Shown piece by piece: positions 50,052 to 58,283 of a stretch of DNA of 64,000 bases (its first letter is position 1; the number at the start of each line of letters is the position of its first letter). The position numbers were made by a program, and so were the translations under genes. The DNA is from Shewanella sp. OMA3-2 (GTDB taxonomy: Bacteria > Pseudomonadota > Gammaproteobacteria > Enterobacterales > Shewanellaceae): NCBI RefSeq assembly GCF_021513195.1, contig NZ_CP090974.1, positions 3,546,001-3,610,000 on the forward strand, written 5' to 3'. Below the pieces are notes generated by a model. The model had not been told where the DNA came from, ran no database searches, and saw only the letters and a list, made by a program, of their open reading frames with translations.

Positions 50052-51341
50052 CTAGCCGTAAATAAACTTCACCAAGAACAAAATGGCAATAAATACCACA
50101 CCGGCATTTAAGTCTTTAAAACGACCCGTTAGCAGTTTTATCACTAAATAAGAAATAAATCCAAAGCCAATGGCATTGGCAATAGAAAACGTCAGCGGCA
50201 TCAACAAACAGGTCACCACTACTGGAGCCGCTTCAGTTAAGTCATCCCAATCAACATTAACAAGACCCGACATCATTAAAATAGCGACATAAAATAACGC
50301 GCCAGAAGTAGCATAGGCTGGCACCATACCCGCCAATGGCGAAAGAAATAGTGCAGCTAAAAATAAAATACCTACTACTACAGCGGTCAAACCAGTACGA
50401 CCACCGGCACTGACACCCGCGGTACTTTCAATATAACTGGTGGTAGTAGAGGTCCCCAACATAGCACCTGTAATGGTTGCCACACTGTCTGCCGTTAAGG
50501 CACGTTTTACTCGCGGCAAACGACCTTTATCATCTAACAAACCACCGCGCTGTGCCACAGCAACTAAGGTGCCAGATGTATCAAATAAATCGACAAACAA
50601 GAAGGCAAAAATGACTGAAATCATACTGATTTCTAATACGCTAGATAAGTCCATTTTCATGAATGTTGGCGCAATAGAAGGCGGTACAGACATTAAACCA
50701 TTGTACTGCACATCACCAAATAGTAAGCCTAATACCGTGACTATCATAATGCTTAGAATGACCGCCGCTTTCCAGCCTCGGTGCACCATGGCAATAATTA
50801 AAAAGAACCCAAGCGATGCCATCACAGCGGGAAACGAAGTGATGTCACCCATAGTGACTAACGTTGCTGGGCTTGCCACCACAATACCGGCACTTTTTAA
50901 GCCGATTAAGGCTAAAAATAACCCGATACCCGCGGCAATACCAAACCGTAACGACATTGGAATACTGTTAACAATCCACTCACGAATTTTGACCAGAGAC
51001 AACACAAGGAAACAGATACCTGACATAAACACAGCGCCTAAGGCGGTTTCCCAGCTGTAACCCATTTCACCTACCACAGTGTAAGTAAAAAATGCGTTTA
51101 ACCCCATTCCTGGTGCCAATGCTATAGGGTAATTGGCTAATAACCCCATGATTAAACAGCCAATGGCAGCAGCCAAACAGGTTGCTACGAATACCGCACC
51201 ATGATCCATCCCAGCATCCGCTAGCATCATAGGGTTAACAAATATAATATAAGCCATGGTTAAAAAGGTTGTTAAACCCGCAACCACTTCTTGCTTTAAC
51301 GAGGTATTGTTTTGTTTTAGTTTAAATAGTTTTTCTAGCAT
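50052..51341 (-). CDS. NCS2-family purine permease (AzgA/PbuG type)
   Basis: A 429-residue permease of about 12-14 helices. The start at 51341 (MLEKLFKLKQNNTSLKQEVV) replaces a longer frame with no support. Family motifs are AGLTTFLTMAYIIFVNP, the substrate-binding LAPGMGLNAFFTYTVVG and DLFDTSGTLVAVAQ, and GTSTTTSYIESTAGVSAGGR. Members import adenine, guanine, hypoxanthine or xanthine; the exact purine is not determinable. It is divergent from nothing obvious, with 600 bp of non-coding DNA upstream. Confidence 0.92.
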   Translation of the reverse strand: MLEKLFKLKQNNTSLKQEVVAGLTTFLTMAYIIFVNPMMLADAGMDHGAVFVATCLAAAIGCLIMGLLANYPIALAPGMGLNAFFTYTVVGEMGYSWETALGAVFMSGICFLVLSLVKIREWIVNSIPMSLRFGIAAGIGLFLALIGLKSAGIVVASPATLVTMGDITSFPAVMASLGFFLIIAMVHRGWKAAVILSIMIVTVLGLLFGDVQYNGLMSVPPSIAPTFMKMDLSSVLEISMISVIFAFLFVDLFDTSGTLVAVAQRGGLLDDKGRLPRVKRALTADSVATITGAMLGTSTTTSYIESTAGVSAGGRTGLTAVVVGILFLAALFLSPLAGMVPAYATSGALFYVAILMMSGLVNVDWDDLTEAAPVVVTCLLMPLTFSIANAIGFGFISYLVIKLLTGRFKDLNAGVVFIAILFLVKFIYG

Positions 51342-51944
51342 AGAACTCGTTACCTTGGGCGTAGGGTTAATTAATGTTTTTATTATTTTGAGCCGATCCG
51401 ATATATGACCCCGAATGCTCAAAGCAGGCAGATTATATCCTGTAGCATGTCATAAAATCATACTTTAGACGCAAAAATACCTTATAAAGCCTGAAAACAG
51501 ACTTTTCATATCAGATTAATCACAGTGGTTAATTGCAGACTGACAAGCAAGAGTTAACTGGTTTCAGAACAAAATTGGGTTGGAAGGTTTCATTTTATAA
51601 CAGTAATTAAATCCTCATAGACGTTAGATTGACTTCAAGTGCAAATGATCCCGCGAGACGCCGCAAGCACATCCATGTGGGATTAACCAAATCATATATG
51701 GACCCATCCCGTTTTATATGGGCCCATTGAGCGATGAGTCATGCCATACATCCTCATAACCGTCAGCGATTAAAAATCTATACCCTGGAGGCTAAATATT
51801 GCTCTATTTCTGGTAAGTATGCTTTTATATGGTTCATATGTAGCGGTTTAAAAAAATTAGTTTCTTGGCTCAGTTATTCACCGCACCAAATATACCAGCC
51901 ACATGTTCCATTTTCTGCTTTATGACGCAGACCATTTATTGGAA
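51342..51944. other. intergenic region at edge of the accessory region
   Basis: 600 bp without a recognisable gene. It contains two direct copies of TATATGG(A/G)CCCAT near 51696-51726. A 63-codon plus-strand frame at 51734 lacks a ribosome-binding site and family, so it is not accepted. The core genome ends here. Confidence 0.5.
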
Positions 51945-52173
51945 GGTTAACCGATAAATGTCTAGTGCCCCTGATATTTCAAAGGAATGGAAAGTGTCAG
52001 GCAGCGATAAGATCGCACGAAGAGAGCCTCTATATGTGTTTGCTGTAAACGACGATTTGACAGCTAAATGACAGACGAAGTAGATGAATTTGTTGATTGA
52101 TTTTAATTTGACTGCAAAAGCAGTCAAATAAGTTAAGCTCGCCTATTGACTGGCGGAAGGCTCATATGTGTTA
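51945..52173. repeat. 229-bp direct repeat, copy A
   Basis: Near-identical to 57370-57598, also 229 bp. Both copies begin GGTTAACCG and end CATATGTGTTA, and each lies immediately 3' of a minus-strand gene for a secreted protein. It contains a strong hairpin ATTTGACTGC / GCAGTCAAAT (terminator-like for the minus gene) and a smaller CGCC..GGCG stem. The flanks diverge exactly after GTTA. Confidence 0.9.
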
Positions 52174-52215
52174 TATGGCAACACCTATTACTAGCGCCAG
52201 ATATACAATAAAATT

Positions 52216-53652
52216 TTATTGTTCTGCTACGCTATTGTATGCCCACCAACAACTTCCACCACCTGAACCCATTTTTCTTTCTTCTGTCAAATCAATTTCA
52301 AATGTACCATCACAGGCAAGTCCGTGATCAAGCGCACCTTTCAAATCAGACCATTGAGATTGAAGGACTGGATCTTTTGCCCATTCGGGAGGTTTCGGAA
52401 ATGCCATTATATATTTGTATTTAACGATTTCTTGTTGAGAATTATTTCCTCTAGCATTACTAGCAATTATTGTTAGATCGACCAGGTTTACTTTTCCTTT
52501 ACCTAAATAAATACACCCTCTATCTTTATCAATAATATGATTATAATTAGGATTAAGTTGGTAAACAGTACCACTAAATAAACTCCCTCGGTTTTTTTTA
52601 TTTCCTTCAATCCCTTTTTGTAAATGAGAAGTCAATAAACCAGCTTCAACCAGTTGATCTAAATAAGGCTTTGTTTTTATTTCAATATTATCCCATTTAG
52701 ATCTTTGTAAATTATCAAATATTGCTACGCTATAATCATATGGATTACCTGATTTGGGTTTCTGATCAACTTCAGCCCCATTGGAGCTTTGTCCTGGTAA
52801 ACTGATACAGTTCCAATATTTATTTCTATGCTCTTCAATTTCAAATGCATCAAGCATGTGTTCTTTTTTAGTGATTGGCGCATTGATATTAAAATAATTG
52901 ATCGATCTGATTTTCCCTGACTTTGCCATTCGTTTAATAGAAGACGGGGACAAATATTCAACCCATTCACCATTGACTTTATGCATAGGTATTACTTGTT
53001 CATATCCATTAACCAATTTATCAATGAGAGGAAAAGCCTGTCGTATATCTTTATGATTAGTCCAATCAGGTAATTTAAACTCATCAGAAAGTCCGACTAT
53101 AGTCGTCACTCTATAAGGAACTTCTTGCCCATCACGATTAATAGGTACTTGAGGTTTATTTATGCTGATTACGGAACGGTGTTCCGCTTTACCAAGGTAA
53201 AAACAATCACTACCAACCAAATACCTCCAACCTTTCAGCGTAAGGCGATATCTATTAAATTTTTGTTTTACTGAATCAATATCTATATAAACTATTTTTT
53301 TTGAGAGAAGGTTTACTATGGCTAAGGCATCTAGTTCTTTAATACCGATGGTTTCTTGACTGGTAATTTTTCCCTCTGTAGGCACATCGATCACCCATTT
53401 GAATGCCCTTTGGGATTTTTGGCGTTCCCCTTTGTGAAGATTATGATTAATGCGAATACATTGATCTGTGCTAACAAATTCAGATATAGAACTTTCGTAG
53501 GTGAAATGTGGCTTTAAGTTTTCATTCTTTTTTATAGCTTCAAAAATATCTTTTTTCTGATTATCAGATTCTATATTTGATGGGTCTGATGCATATATAT
53601 TGCTGGATAATGTCAATATAAATGTAATAAAAAAAGCCTGTAGAACATCCAT
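52216..53652 (-). CDS. unknown periplasmic protein with internal duplication
   Basis: A 478-residue protein. The start at 53652 (MDVLQAFFITFILTLSSNIY) follows AAGGAAAA and gives a signal peptide cleaved near IYA-SDP; the open frame extends upstream but without support. It contains two copies of a roughly 200-residue module. The first has ELDALAIVNLLSKKIVY, YRLTLKGWRYL, CFYLGKAEHRSVISI, and YRVTTIVGLS. The second has YLDQLVEAGLLTSHLQ, YQLNPNYNHI, CIYLGKGKVNLVDLTI and YKYIMAFPK. Each module ends with a W....D...QAFPLIDKL-like helix. I do not recognise the family. Its ends carry inverted GTTAT(AT)GGCAA, like an integron cassette, and a 229-bp repeat follows its 3' end. Confidence 0.8.
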   Translation of the reverse strand: MDVLQAFFITFILTLSSNIYASDPSNIESDNQKKDIFEAIKKNENLKPHFTYESSISEFVSTDQCIRINHNLHKGERQKSQRAFKWVIDVPTEGKITSQETIGIKELDALAIVNLLSKKIVYIDIDSVKQKFNRYRLTLKGWRYLVGSDCFYLGKAEHRSVISINKPQVPINRDGQEVPYRVTTIVGLSDEFKLPDWTNHKDIRQAFPLIDKLVNGYEQVIPMHKVNGEWVEYLSPSSIKRMAKSGKIRSINYFNINAPITKKEHMLDAFEIEEHRNKYWNCISLPGQSSNGAEVDQKPKSGNPYDYSVAIFDNLQRSKWDNIEIKTKPYLDQLVEAGLLTSHLQKGIEGNKKNRGSLFSGTVYQLNPNYNHIIDKDRGCIYLGKGKVNLVDLTIIASNARGNNSQQEIVKYKYIMAFPKPPEWAKDPVLQSQWSDLKGALDHGLACDGTFEIDLTEERKMGSGGGSCWWAYNSVAEQ

Positions 53653-53719
53653 GTTATTTTCCTTAAAAGTAACGATTCTAATCAAATATTTAAAAATATT
53701 GGCATTCAACTTTGCCATA

Positions 53720-54192
53720 ATCGTGGTAGAGCGGGCCATTACTGACCCGCCCCCACACAGATCCGGACGTGCGGAACTACCGCATCCGGCTCTTCAGTTA
53801 TATATTCACTCGTGTAAAACACGACCCTAGTACCAATCAACCAGCACTAGACGCTTACTGACTTTTGGACTCTCAATTCTAAAATACTCTAACATCTTCT
53901 TGAAATTACTCCAGTTGTAACTTCGTCGACCACTGCGTCTGTTCAGCCATTTGTACAAGTTATGCAGAACATAATCGTATACGTAGCTCAGGCTTCGGCT
54001 GTTGTCGGGAAGACCAAAATAGTTTCTAAACCCTGTTAATTTACGTTTTAACTGCGGAAGCCAAATACTCAGTTTTAATGAGCGCTTGGCTTTAATCCAT
54101 TGATAATACTCGCTCAACGTCGCCTTCTGCTTTTTCACAGCTGTTCGTCGTCAGAGTCTTGCTTTACCTTTCGAATCTCTGCCCCCGACTAA
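53720..54192 (-). mobile_element. truncated group II intron (3' part only)
   Basis: On the minus strand the end of an intron is visible. Domain V is GAGCCGGATGCGGTAG...GTCCGGATCTGTGTGG and domain VI GGGCGGGTCAGTAATGGCCCGCTCTACCACGAT (given in pieces, 53720-53790). Upstream of this lies only the C-terminal part of the maturase. The 5' half is missing, cut near 54190 where the repeats of the Y1 transposase region begin, so the intron cannot splice or move by itself. Confidence 0.85.
53827..54138 (-). pseudogene. group II intron maturase, C-terminal fragment
   Basis: About 100 residues corresponding to the maturase (GIIM) thumb region of an LtrA-type protein: LKRKLTGFRNYFGLP, LHNLYKWLNRRSGRRSYNW and the terminal PKVSKRLVLVDWY. 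The reverse-transcriptase palm with YADD is absent. It differs in sequence from the intact intron protein at 58801-60150, so it derives from another intron class. Confidence 0.85.
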
Positions 54193-54197
54193 TTAAA

Positions 54198-54460
54198 CCA
54201 CCCATTTTAAAGGCAGATTAACATTACTGCTTTCACTTTGATTGCGATATATTTAACAGCGAGTCGAATGTGAAAATTGAACGGAAGTTATCAATAAACT
54301 GAGCATATTGTGGAGAAAGCGTAACATTTTTTAAAGCCACCCATTTTAAAGGCAGATTAACATTACTGCTTTCACTTTAATTGCGATATATTTAACAGCG
54401 AGTCGAATGTGAAAATTGAACGGAAGTTATCAATAAACTGAGCATATTGTGGAGAAAGCG
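54198..54460. repeat. two 124-bp direct repeats downstream of the transposase gene
   Basis: 54198-54321 and 54337-54460 are almost identical. Each begins CCACCCATTTTAAAGGCAG and ends TGTGGAGAAAGCG; one A/G difference was noticed. They lie on the 3' side of the first Y1 transposase gene and likely mark its element's end, duplicated in tandem. Confidence 0.85.
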
Positions 54461-54556
54461 AACAATTCTGCAGATTTAAAGCAGTACTAATGGCTTGATA
54501 TCAATCAAGCTGGAAATGAGGTTGTTGTATTTGTAGTTTGTGTTAAACGTTAACGA

Positions 54557-55537
54557 TTAAGCACACAGCCAACGCTGGCAATTTGATGCACCTTGTCGTC
54601 GTTTTCGGTCTAGATGTTCACAGTATGCTGTTAATGCCGGTAATGCACCGACAGCACCTTTGAATAACGAGCCAAACTCAGTAGTGATTTTTAGCCAGTT
54701 TTCGGCAGGAATATTCAGTCTGTTTAGAATGTTTTGACTACTGGCACTAATGGCACCGCGTTTATCTTCTCGAATAATCCGACCGGTATCTTCTACCAGT
54801 ACAATATAGTCTTTAATACTGAACATCAGCCCATTTAGCATATCTAGCCGCTCATTACCGACAAAAGGCAGTAACGCTTTGGGTTGCTCACCTTTCATTG
54901 CTGAATTTATTCGGCGTTGAATGCTGGTGTAGTCAGAAGTTTCGGGTGTGGTGGCCATCTTTGCACGAATGGGGTTTAAATCAACATAAGCCATACAACT
55001 TAACACTGCCGCTTCATCTAATAATGCCTGGGATTTAAAGCGCCCTTCCCAGAATCTGCCTGTGCACTTATCTTCTTTATTGGCCATTCGCGCAATCGGC
55101 TCACTCAAAGAGCGCATAAACCAACTGATATCAATTAAGCGCTTACGGTATTCGGTAATGCATTCATTAACCGTTTGAAGTTCGAACTGATTAAGGTCTT
55201 CTTTTAAGTATTTGTGCGTGAGTAACGTGCCCTTAAAGCCTTTGTGCCATTGAGTTAGCACGTCTTTATCTGACCAATGCTTTGCTTTATCTGCGTTCAC
55301 TTTAATGACTACGTGCAAGTGGTTACTCATCACAACGTAAGCACAGATATCAATGGCAAAGATGGTGGCAAGTTCTAGAATACGAGCATCAACCCATTCA
55401 CGCCGATGTTCAAAGTTCTCACCCGTTGAATTATCAATACCACACAGAAAAGCTTTACGGACTACTCGCGAACAACAGTGATAATAAGGCGTATCTTCTA
55501 GGCTAACGATTGTTTTTCTTGGTCTGGCCATCTTCAA
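54557..55537 (-). CDS. REP-type Y1 (IS200-like HUH) transposase, copy 1
   Basis: A 326-residue protein with the Y1_Tnp fold. MARPRKTIVSLEDTPYYHCC begins it; the HUH box is VVMSNHLHVVIKVN near residues 66-79; then GRFWEGRFKSQAL and MAYVDLNPIRAKMA, both typical of the REP-associated (RAYT-like) group. Such enzymes act on single-stranded hairpin DNA. The upstream 75 bp and the gene are repeated to the right. The C-terminus ends ASNCQRWLCA and is complete. Confidence 0.9.
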   Translation of the reverse strand: MKMARPRKTIVSLEDTPYYHCCSRVVRKAFLCGIDNSTGENFEHRREWVDARILELATIFAIDICAYVVMSNHLHVVIKVNADKAKHWSDKDVLTQWHKGFKGTLLTHKYLKEDLNQFELQTVNECITEYRKRLIDISWFMRSLSEPIARMANKEDKCTGRFWEGRFKSQALLDEAAVLSCMAYVDLNPIRAKMATTPETSDYTSIQRRINSAMKGEQPKALLPFVGNERLDMLNGLMFSIKDYIVLVEDTGRIIREDKRGAISASSQNILNRLNIPAENWLKITTEFGSLFKGAVGALPALTAYCEHLDRKRRQGASNCQRWLCA

Positions 55538-55740
55538 ATACCGTTTAGGAAGGGTAAATAAAGCGTAGTTTACTGCTCGTTATTTAGCCAAAAATTTTGG
55601 GTGGCCATGTTATTTGGGTGGGGTGGCCATGTTATTTGGGTGAATACCGTTTAGGAAGGGTAAATAAAGCGTAGTTTACTGCTCGTTATTTAGCCAGAAA
55701 TTTTGGGTGGCCATGTTATTATGGGTGGCCATGTTATTAT
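55538..55740. repeat. duplicated upstream units with GGGTGGCCATGTTATT
   Basis: The block from ATACCGTTTAGGAAGGG to TTTTGGGTGGCCATGTTATT, which precedes the transposase genes, occurs at about 55546-55614, 55643-55720 (without a gene), 56030-56103 and 57074-57149. The closing word GGGTGGCCATGTTATT appears additionally in small tandem copies (55621, 55723). It is the boundary along which the copies were joined. Confidence 0.85.
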
Positions 55741-55754
55741 TAAGCTATAAATCT

Positions 55755-56027
55755 CTACAGTTTCATTAGACCATTACAATCTGCGTTCACTTTAATGACT
55801 ACGTGCAAGTGGTTACTCATCACAACGTAAGCACAGATATCAATGGCAAAGATGGTGGCAAGTTCTAGAATACGAGCATCAACCCATTCACGCCGATGTT
55901 CAAAGCTCTCACCCGTTGAATTATCAATACCACACAGAAAAGCTTTACGGACTACTCGCGAACAACAGTGATAATAAGGCGTATCTTCTAGGCTAACGAT
56001 TGTTTTTCTTGGTCTGGCCATCTTCAA
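55755..56027 (-). pseudogene. REP-type Y1 transposase, copy 2, 5' fragment
   Basis: The first 82 residues are nearly identical to copy 1, including the HUH box, with one changed residue (GES instead of GEN). After VIKVNAD the sequence leaves the family and stops (CNGLMKL). Without the C-terminal part it is not functional. Confidence 0.88.
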
Positions 56028-56073
56028 ATACCGTTTAGGAAGGGTAAATAAAGCGTAGTTTACTGCTCGTTAT

Positions 56074-57072
56074 TTAGCCAAAAATTTTGGGTGGCCATGT
56101 TATAACGCACTGGCAATTTGATGCACCTTGTCGTCGTTTTCGGTCTAGATGTTCACAGTATGCTGTTAATGCCGGTAATGCACCGACAACACCTTTGAAT
56201 AACGAGCCAAACTCAGTAGTAATTTTTAGCCAGTTTTCGGCAGGAATATTCAGTCTGTTTAGAATGTTTTGACTACTGGCACTAATGGCACCGTGTTTAT
56301 CTTCTCGAATAATCCGACCGGTATCTTCTACCAGTACAATATAGTCTTTAATACTGAACATCAGCCCATTTGGCATGTCTAGCCGCTCATTACCGACAAA
56401 AGGCAGTAACGCTTTGGGTTGCTCGCCTTTCATTGCTGAATTTATTCGGCGTTGAATGCTGGTGTAGTCAGAAGTTTCGGGTGTGGTGGCCATCTTTGCA
56501 CGAATGGGGTTTAAATCAACATAAGCCATACAACTTAACACTGCCGCTTCATCTAATAATGCCTGGGATTTAAAGCGCCCTTCCCAGAATCTGCCTGTGC
56601 ACTTATCTTCTTTATTGGCCATTCGCGCAATCGGCTCACTCAAAGAGCGCATAAACCAACTGATATCAATTAAGCGCTTACGGTATTCGGTAATGCATTC
56701 ATTAACCGTTTGAAGTTCGAACTGATTAAGGTCTTCTTTTAAGTATTTGTGCGTGAGTAACGTGCCCTTAAAGCCTTTGTGCCATTGAGTTAGCACGTCT
56801 TTATCTGACCAATGCTTTGCTTTATCTGCGTTCACTTTAATGACTACGTGCAAGTGGTTACTCATCACAACGTAAGCACAGATATCAATGGCAAAGATGG
56901 TGGCAAGTTCTAGAATACGAGCATCAACCCATTCACGCCGATGTTCAAAGTTCTCACCCGTTGAATTATCAATACCACACAGAAAAGCTTTACGGACTAC
57001 TCGCGAACAACAGTGATAATAAGGCGTATCTTCTAGGCTAACGATTGTTTTTCTTGGTCTGGCCATCTTCAA
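56074..57072 (-). CDS. REP-type Y1 transposase, copy 3
   Basis: 332 residues, identical to copy 1 over almost its whole length (few substitutions, such as LDMP for LDML and GVVGA for GAVGA). The last five residues RWLCA are replaced by an eleven-residue tail read into the upstream unit of copy 2 (CVITWPPKIFG). The HUH box and both conserved motifs are intact, so it may still be active. It shows that the copies were joined by recombination, at the GGGTGGCCATGTTAT word. Confidence 0.88.
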   Translation of the reverse strand: MKMARPRKTIVSLEDTPYYHCCSRVVRKAFLCGIDNSTGENFEHRREWVDARILELATIFAIDICAYVVMSNHLHVVIKVNADKAKHWSDKDVLTQWHKGFKGTLLTHKYLKEDLNQFELQTVNECITEYRKRLIDISWFMRSLSEPIARMANKEDKCTGRFWEGRFKSQALLDEAAVLSCMAYVDLNPIRAKMATTPETSDYTSIQRRINSAMKGEQPKALLPFVGNERLDMPNGLMFSIKDYIVLVEDTGRIIREDKHGAISASSQNILNRLNIPAENWLKITTEFGSLFKGVVGALPALTAYCEHLDRKRRQGASNCQCVITWPPKIFG

Positions 57073-57149
57073 ATACCGTTTAGGAAGGGTAAATAAAGCG
57101 TAGTTTACTGCTCGTTATTTAGCCAAAAATTTTGGGTGGCCATGTTATT

Positions 57150-57369
57150 CGAAAAAAGAGAAGCGAGCATGACTGTGAATGATGTGGCTAATGAAGCAAT
57201 GACTTCTCACCATCATCACTATGCCAGATGCTATTTAAGCTACATCGCCTTGATTAGACACCTTATTGGCGCGCATTAATGAATGCAATCAACAAAGTCG
57301 TTTACACCTTAAATGAGCCTGAAACTAACTGTGCATAAAGCACCTGAGACTTGAATAGTGCCATCTTAG
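57150..57369. other. intergenic segment between the transposase cluster and repeat B
   Basis: About 220 bp in which I see no gene, hairpin or repeat. Confidence 0.5.
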
Positions 57370-57598
57370 GGTTAACCGATAAATGTCTAGTGCCCCTGAT
57401 ATTTCAAAGGAATGAAAAGCGTCAGGCAGCGATAAGATCGCACTAAGAGAGCCTCTATATGTGTTTGCTGTAAACGACAATTTGACAGCTAAATGACAGA
57501 CGAAGTAGATGAATTTGTTGATTGATTTTTATTTGACTGCAAAAGCAGTCAAATAAGTTAGGCTCGCCTATTGACTGGCGGAAGGCTCATATGTGTTA
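57370..57598. repeat. 229-bp direct repeat, copy B
   Basis: Near-identical to 51945-52173; about eight base differences were noticed. The right end is GTTAGTT, where copy A has GTTATAT. It carries the terminator-like stem for the minus-strand gene ending at 57596. Confidence 0.9.
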
Positions 57599-58141
57599 GT
57601 TACCATTTGCACGGTACTCTAAGATTCTCTGTTTTGCTAACTCAAGAGAGTTATCTTCCCAAATATCAACTTTACTACCCTCTACAGAATAATTATCAAG
57701 AAAATTCCGGGCATAATGCCAAGGATGATATTCCCAACCATTATTTTCTGCATTTATAGAATTACGAATCCAGAGTTCCCAGATTGCTACTTCGATTGTA
57801 TTTGATAAATGAAGCTGCTTTTTGACATAAGATTTCCAGTCACCATTAGTTGATTCAAAAAAGCTTGGATGTTTATCATTGAACTCTTTAAGTGCCACTT
57901 CCGTTTCTTTAGGTAACTTGTTCAGCGTGCTAATAACGTAAAGTTCAAAAAAGTAATCTAATGGTCTTTCAGCCTGATAGTAAGGTGCTAATGTAGTCAT
58001 GACATCACTATACGACTCGGGATATTCAGGCATAACAGGAGGAATGTATTGCTCTTGATTCAATTGATTTCCTTTCTCTATGGCTTCAACACTAAAGCCT
58101 ATAAATGCAAAGGCTAAAAATAAAACTCGCAGATTTAGCAT
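57596..58141 (-). CDS. unknown small periplasmic protein in a cassette-like unit
   Basis: A 181-residue protein. The ATG at 58141 follows AAAGGTAAG and begins a signal peptide MLNLRVLFLAFAFIGFSVEA. The upstream part of the frame is attC and intron sequence, hence rejected. The mature protein is acidic and aromatic with YPESYSDVMTTLAPYYQ and ELWIRNSINAENNGWEYHPW. I do not recognise the family. It starts 22 bp from the attC core and its two ends carry the inverted 11-mer GTTAGTTACCA, as cassette ends do. It is possibly exported by Sec; function unknown. Confidence 0.78.
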   Translation of the reverse strand: MLNLRVLFLAFAFIGFSVEAIEKGNQLNQEQYIPPVMPEYPESYSDVMTTLAPYYQAERPLDYFFELYVISTLNKLPKETEVALKEFNDKHPSFFESTNGDWKSYVKKQLHLSNTIEVAIWELWIRNSINAENNGWEYHPWHYARNFLDNYSVEGSKVDIWEDNSLELAKQRILEYRANGN

Positions 58142-58156
58142 ATGCTTACCTTTGGT

Positions 58157-58283
58157 AACTAACGCCGCCAACAACGGCAGGCTTGTTGTTGCTGATTTTG
58201 TGCAATAATGGCGAAGCCATGCACAAAATGAGCGACGACAAGACTGTCCAGAGAGCGCAGCGAACGATGTTGCTTGGCCTTGT
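58157..58283 (-). other. integron attC site, interrupted by the group II intron
   Basis: Read on the minus strand, with the intron removed. Core R'' is GCTTAAC (its last bases from 60233-60239), the L'' arm CCAAGCAACA, then a central stem ATTTTGTGCA..TGGC / GCCA..TGCACAAAAT, the L' arm TGTTGGCG and core R' GTTAGTT (58157-58163). L'' carries one extra G relative to L', the extrahelical base that sets attC polarity. The site length is about 135 bases. R'' is the complement of the GTTAAGC word before the ATPase gene (62938), as expected for one cassette. IntI is not in the window. Confidence 0.75.

Noticed and set aside
50440..51060. 206-codon plus-strand frame inside the purine permease gene
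   Set aside because: Antisense shadow of a membrane protein with no start signal or domain.
51734..51925. 63-codon frame upstream of the 229-bp repeat
   Set aside because: No ribosome-binding site and no family recognised; kept only as a remark in the intergenic entry.
51945..52173. 229-bp repeat as a complete attC site
   Set aside because: It is too long, its two ends do not pair, and no L''/L' arms with an extrahelical base could be found.
53653..53739. Longer N-terminus of the duplicated periplasmic protein (start at 53739)
   Set aside because: It would run into the group II intron remnant; the ATG at 53652 has AAGGAAAA and begins a signal peptide.
54198..57149. CRISPR array from the short repeated words in this region
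   Set aside because: Repeats are irregularly spaced, belong to the transposase flanks, and there are no unique spacers of uniform length or cas genes.
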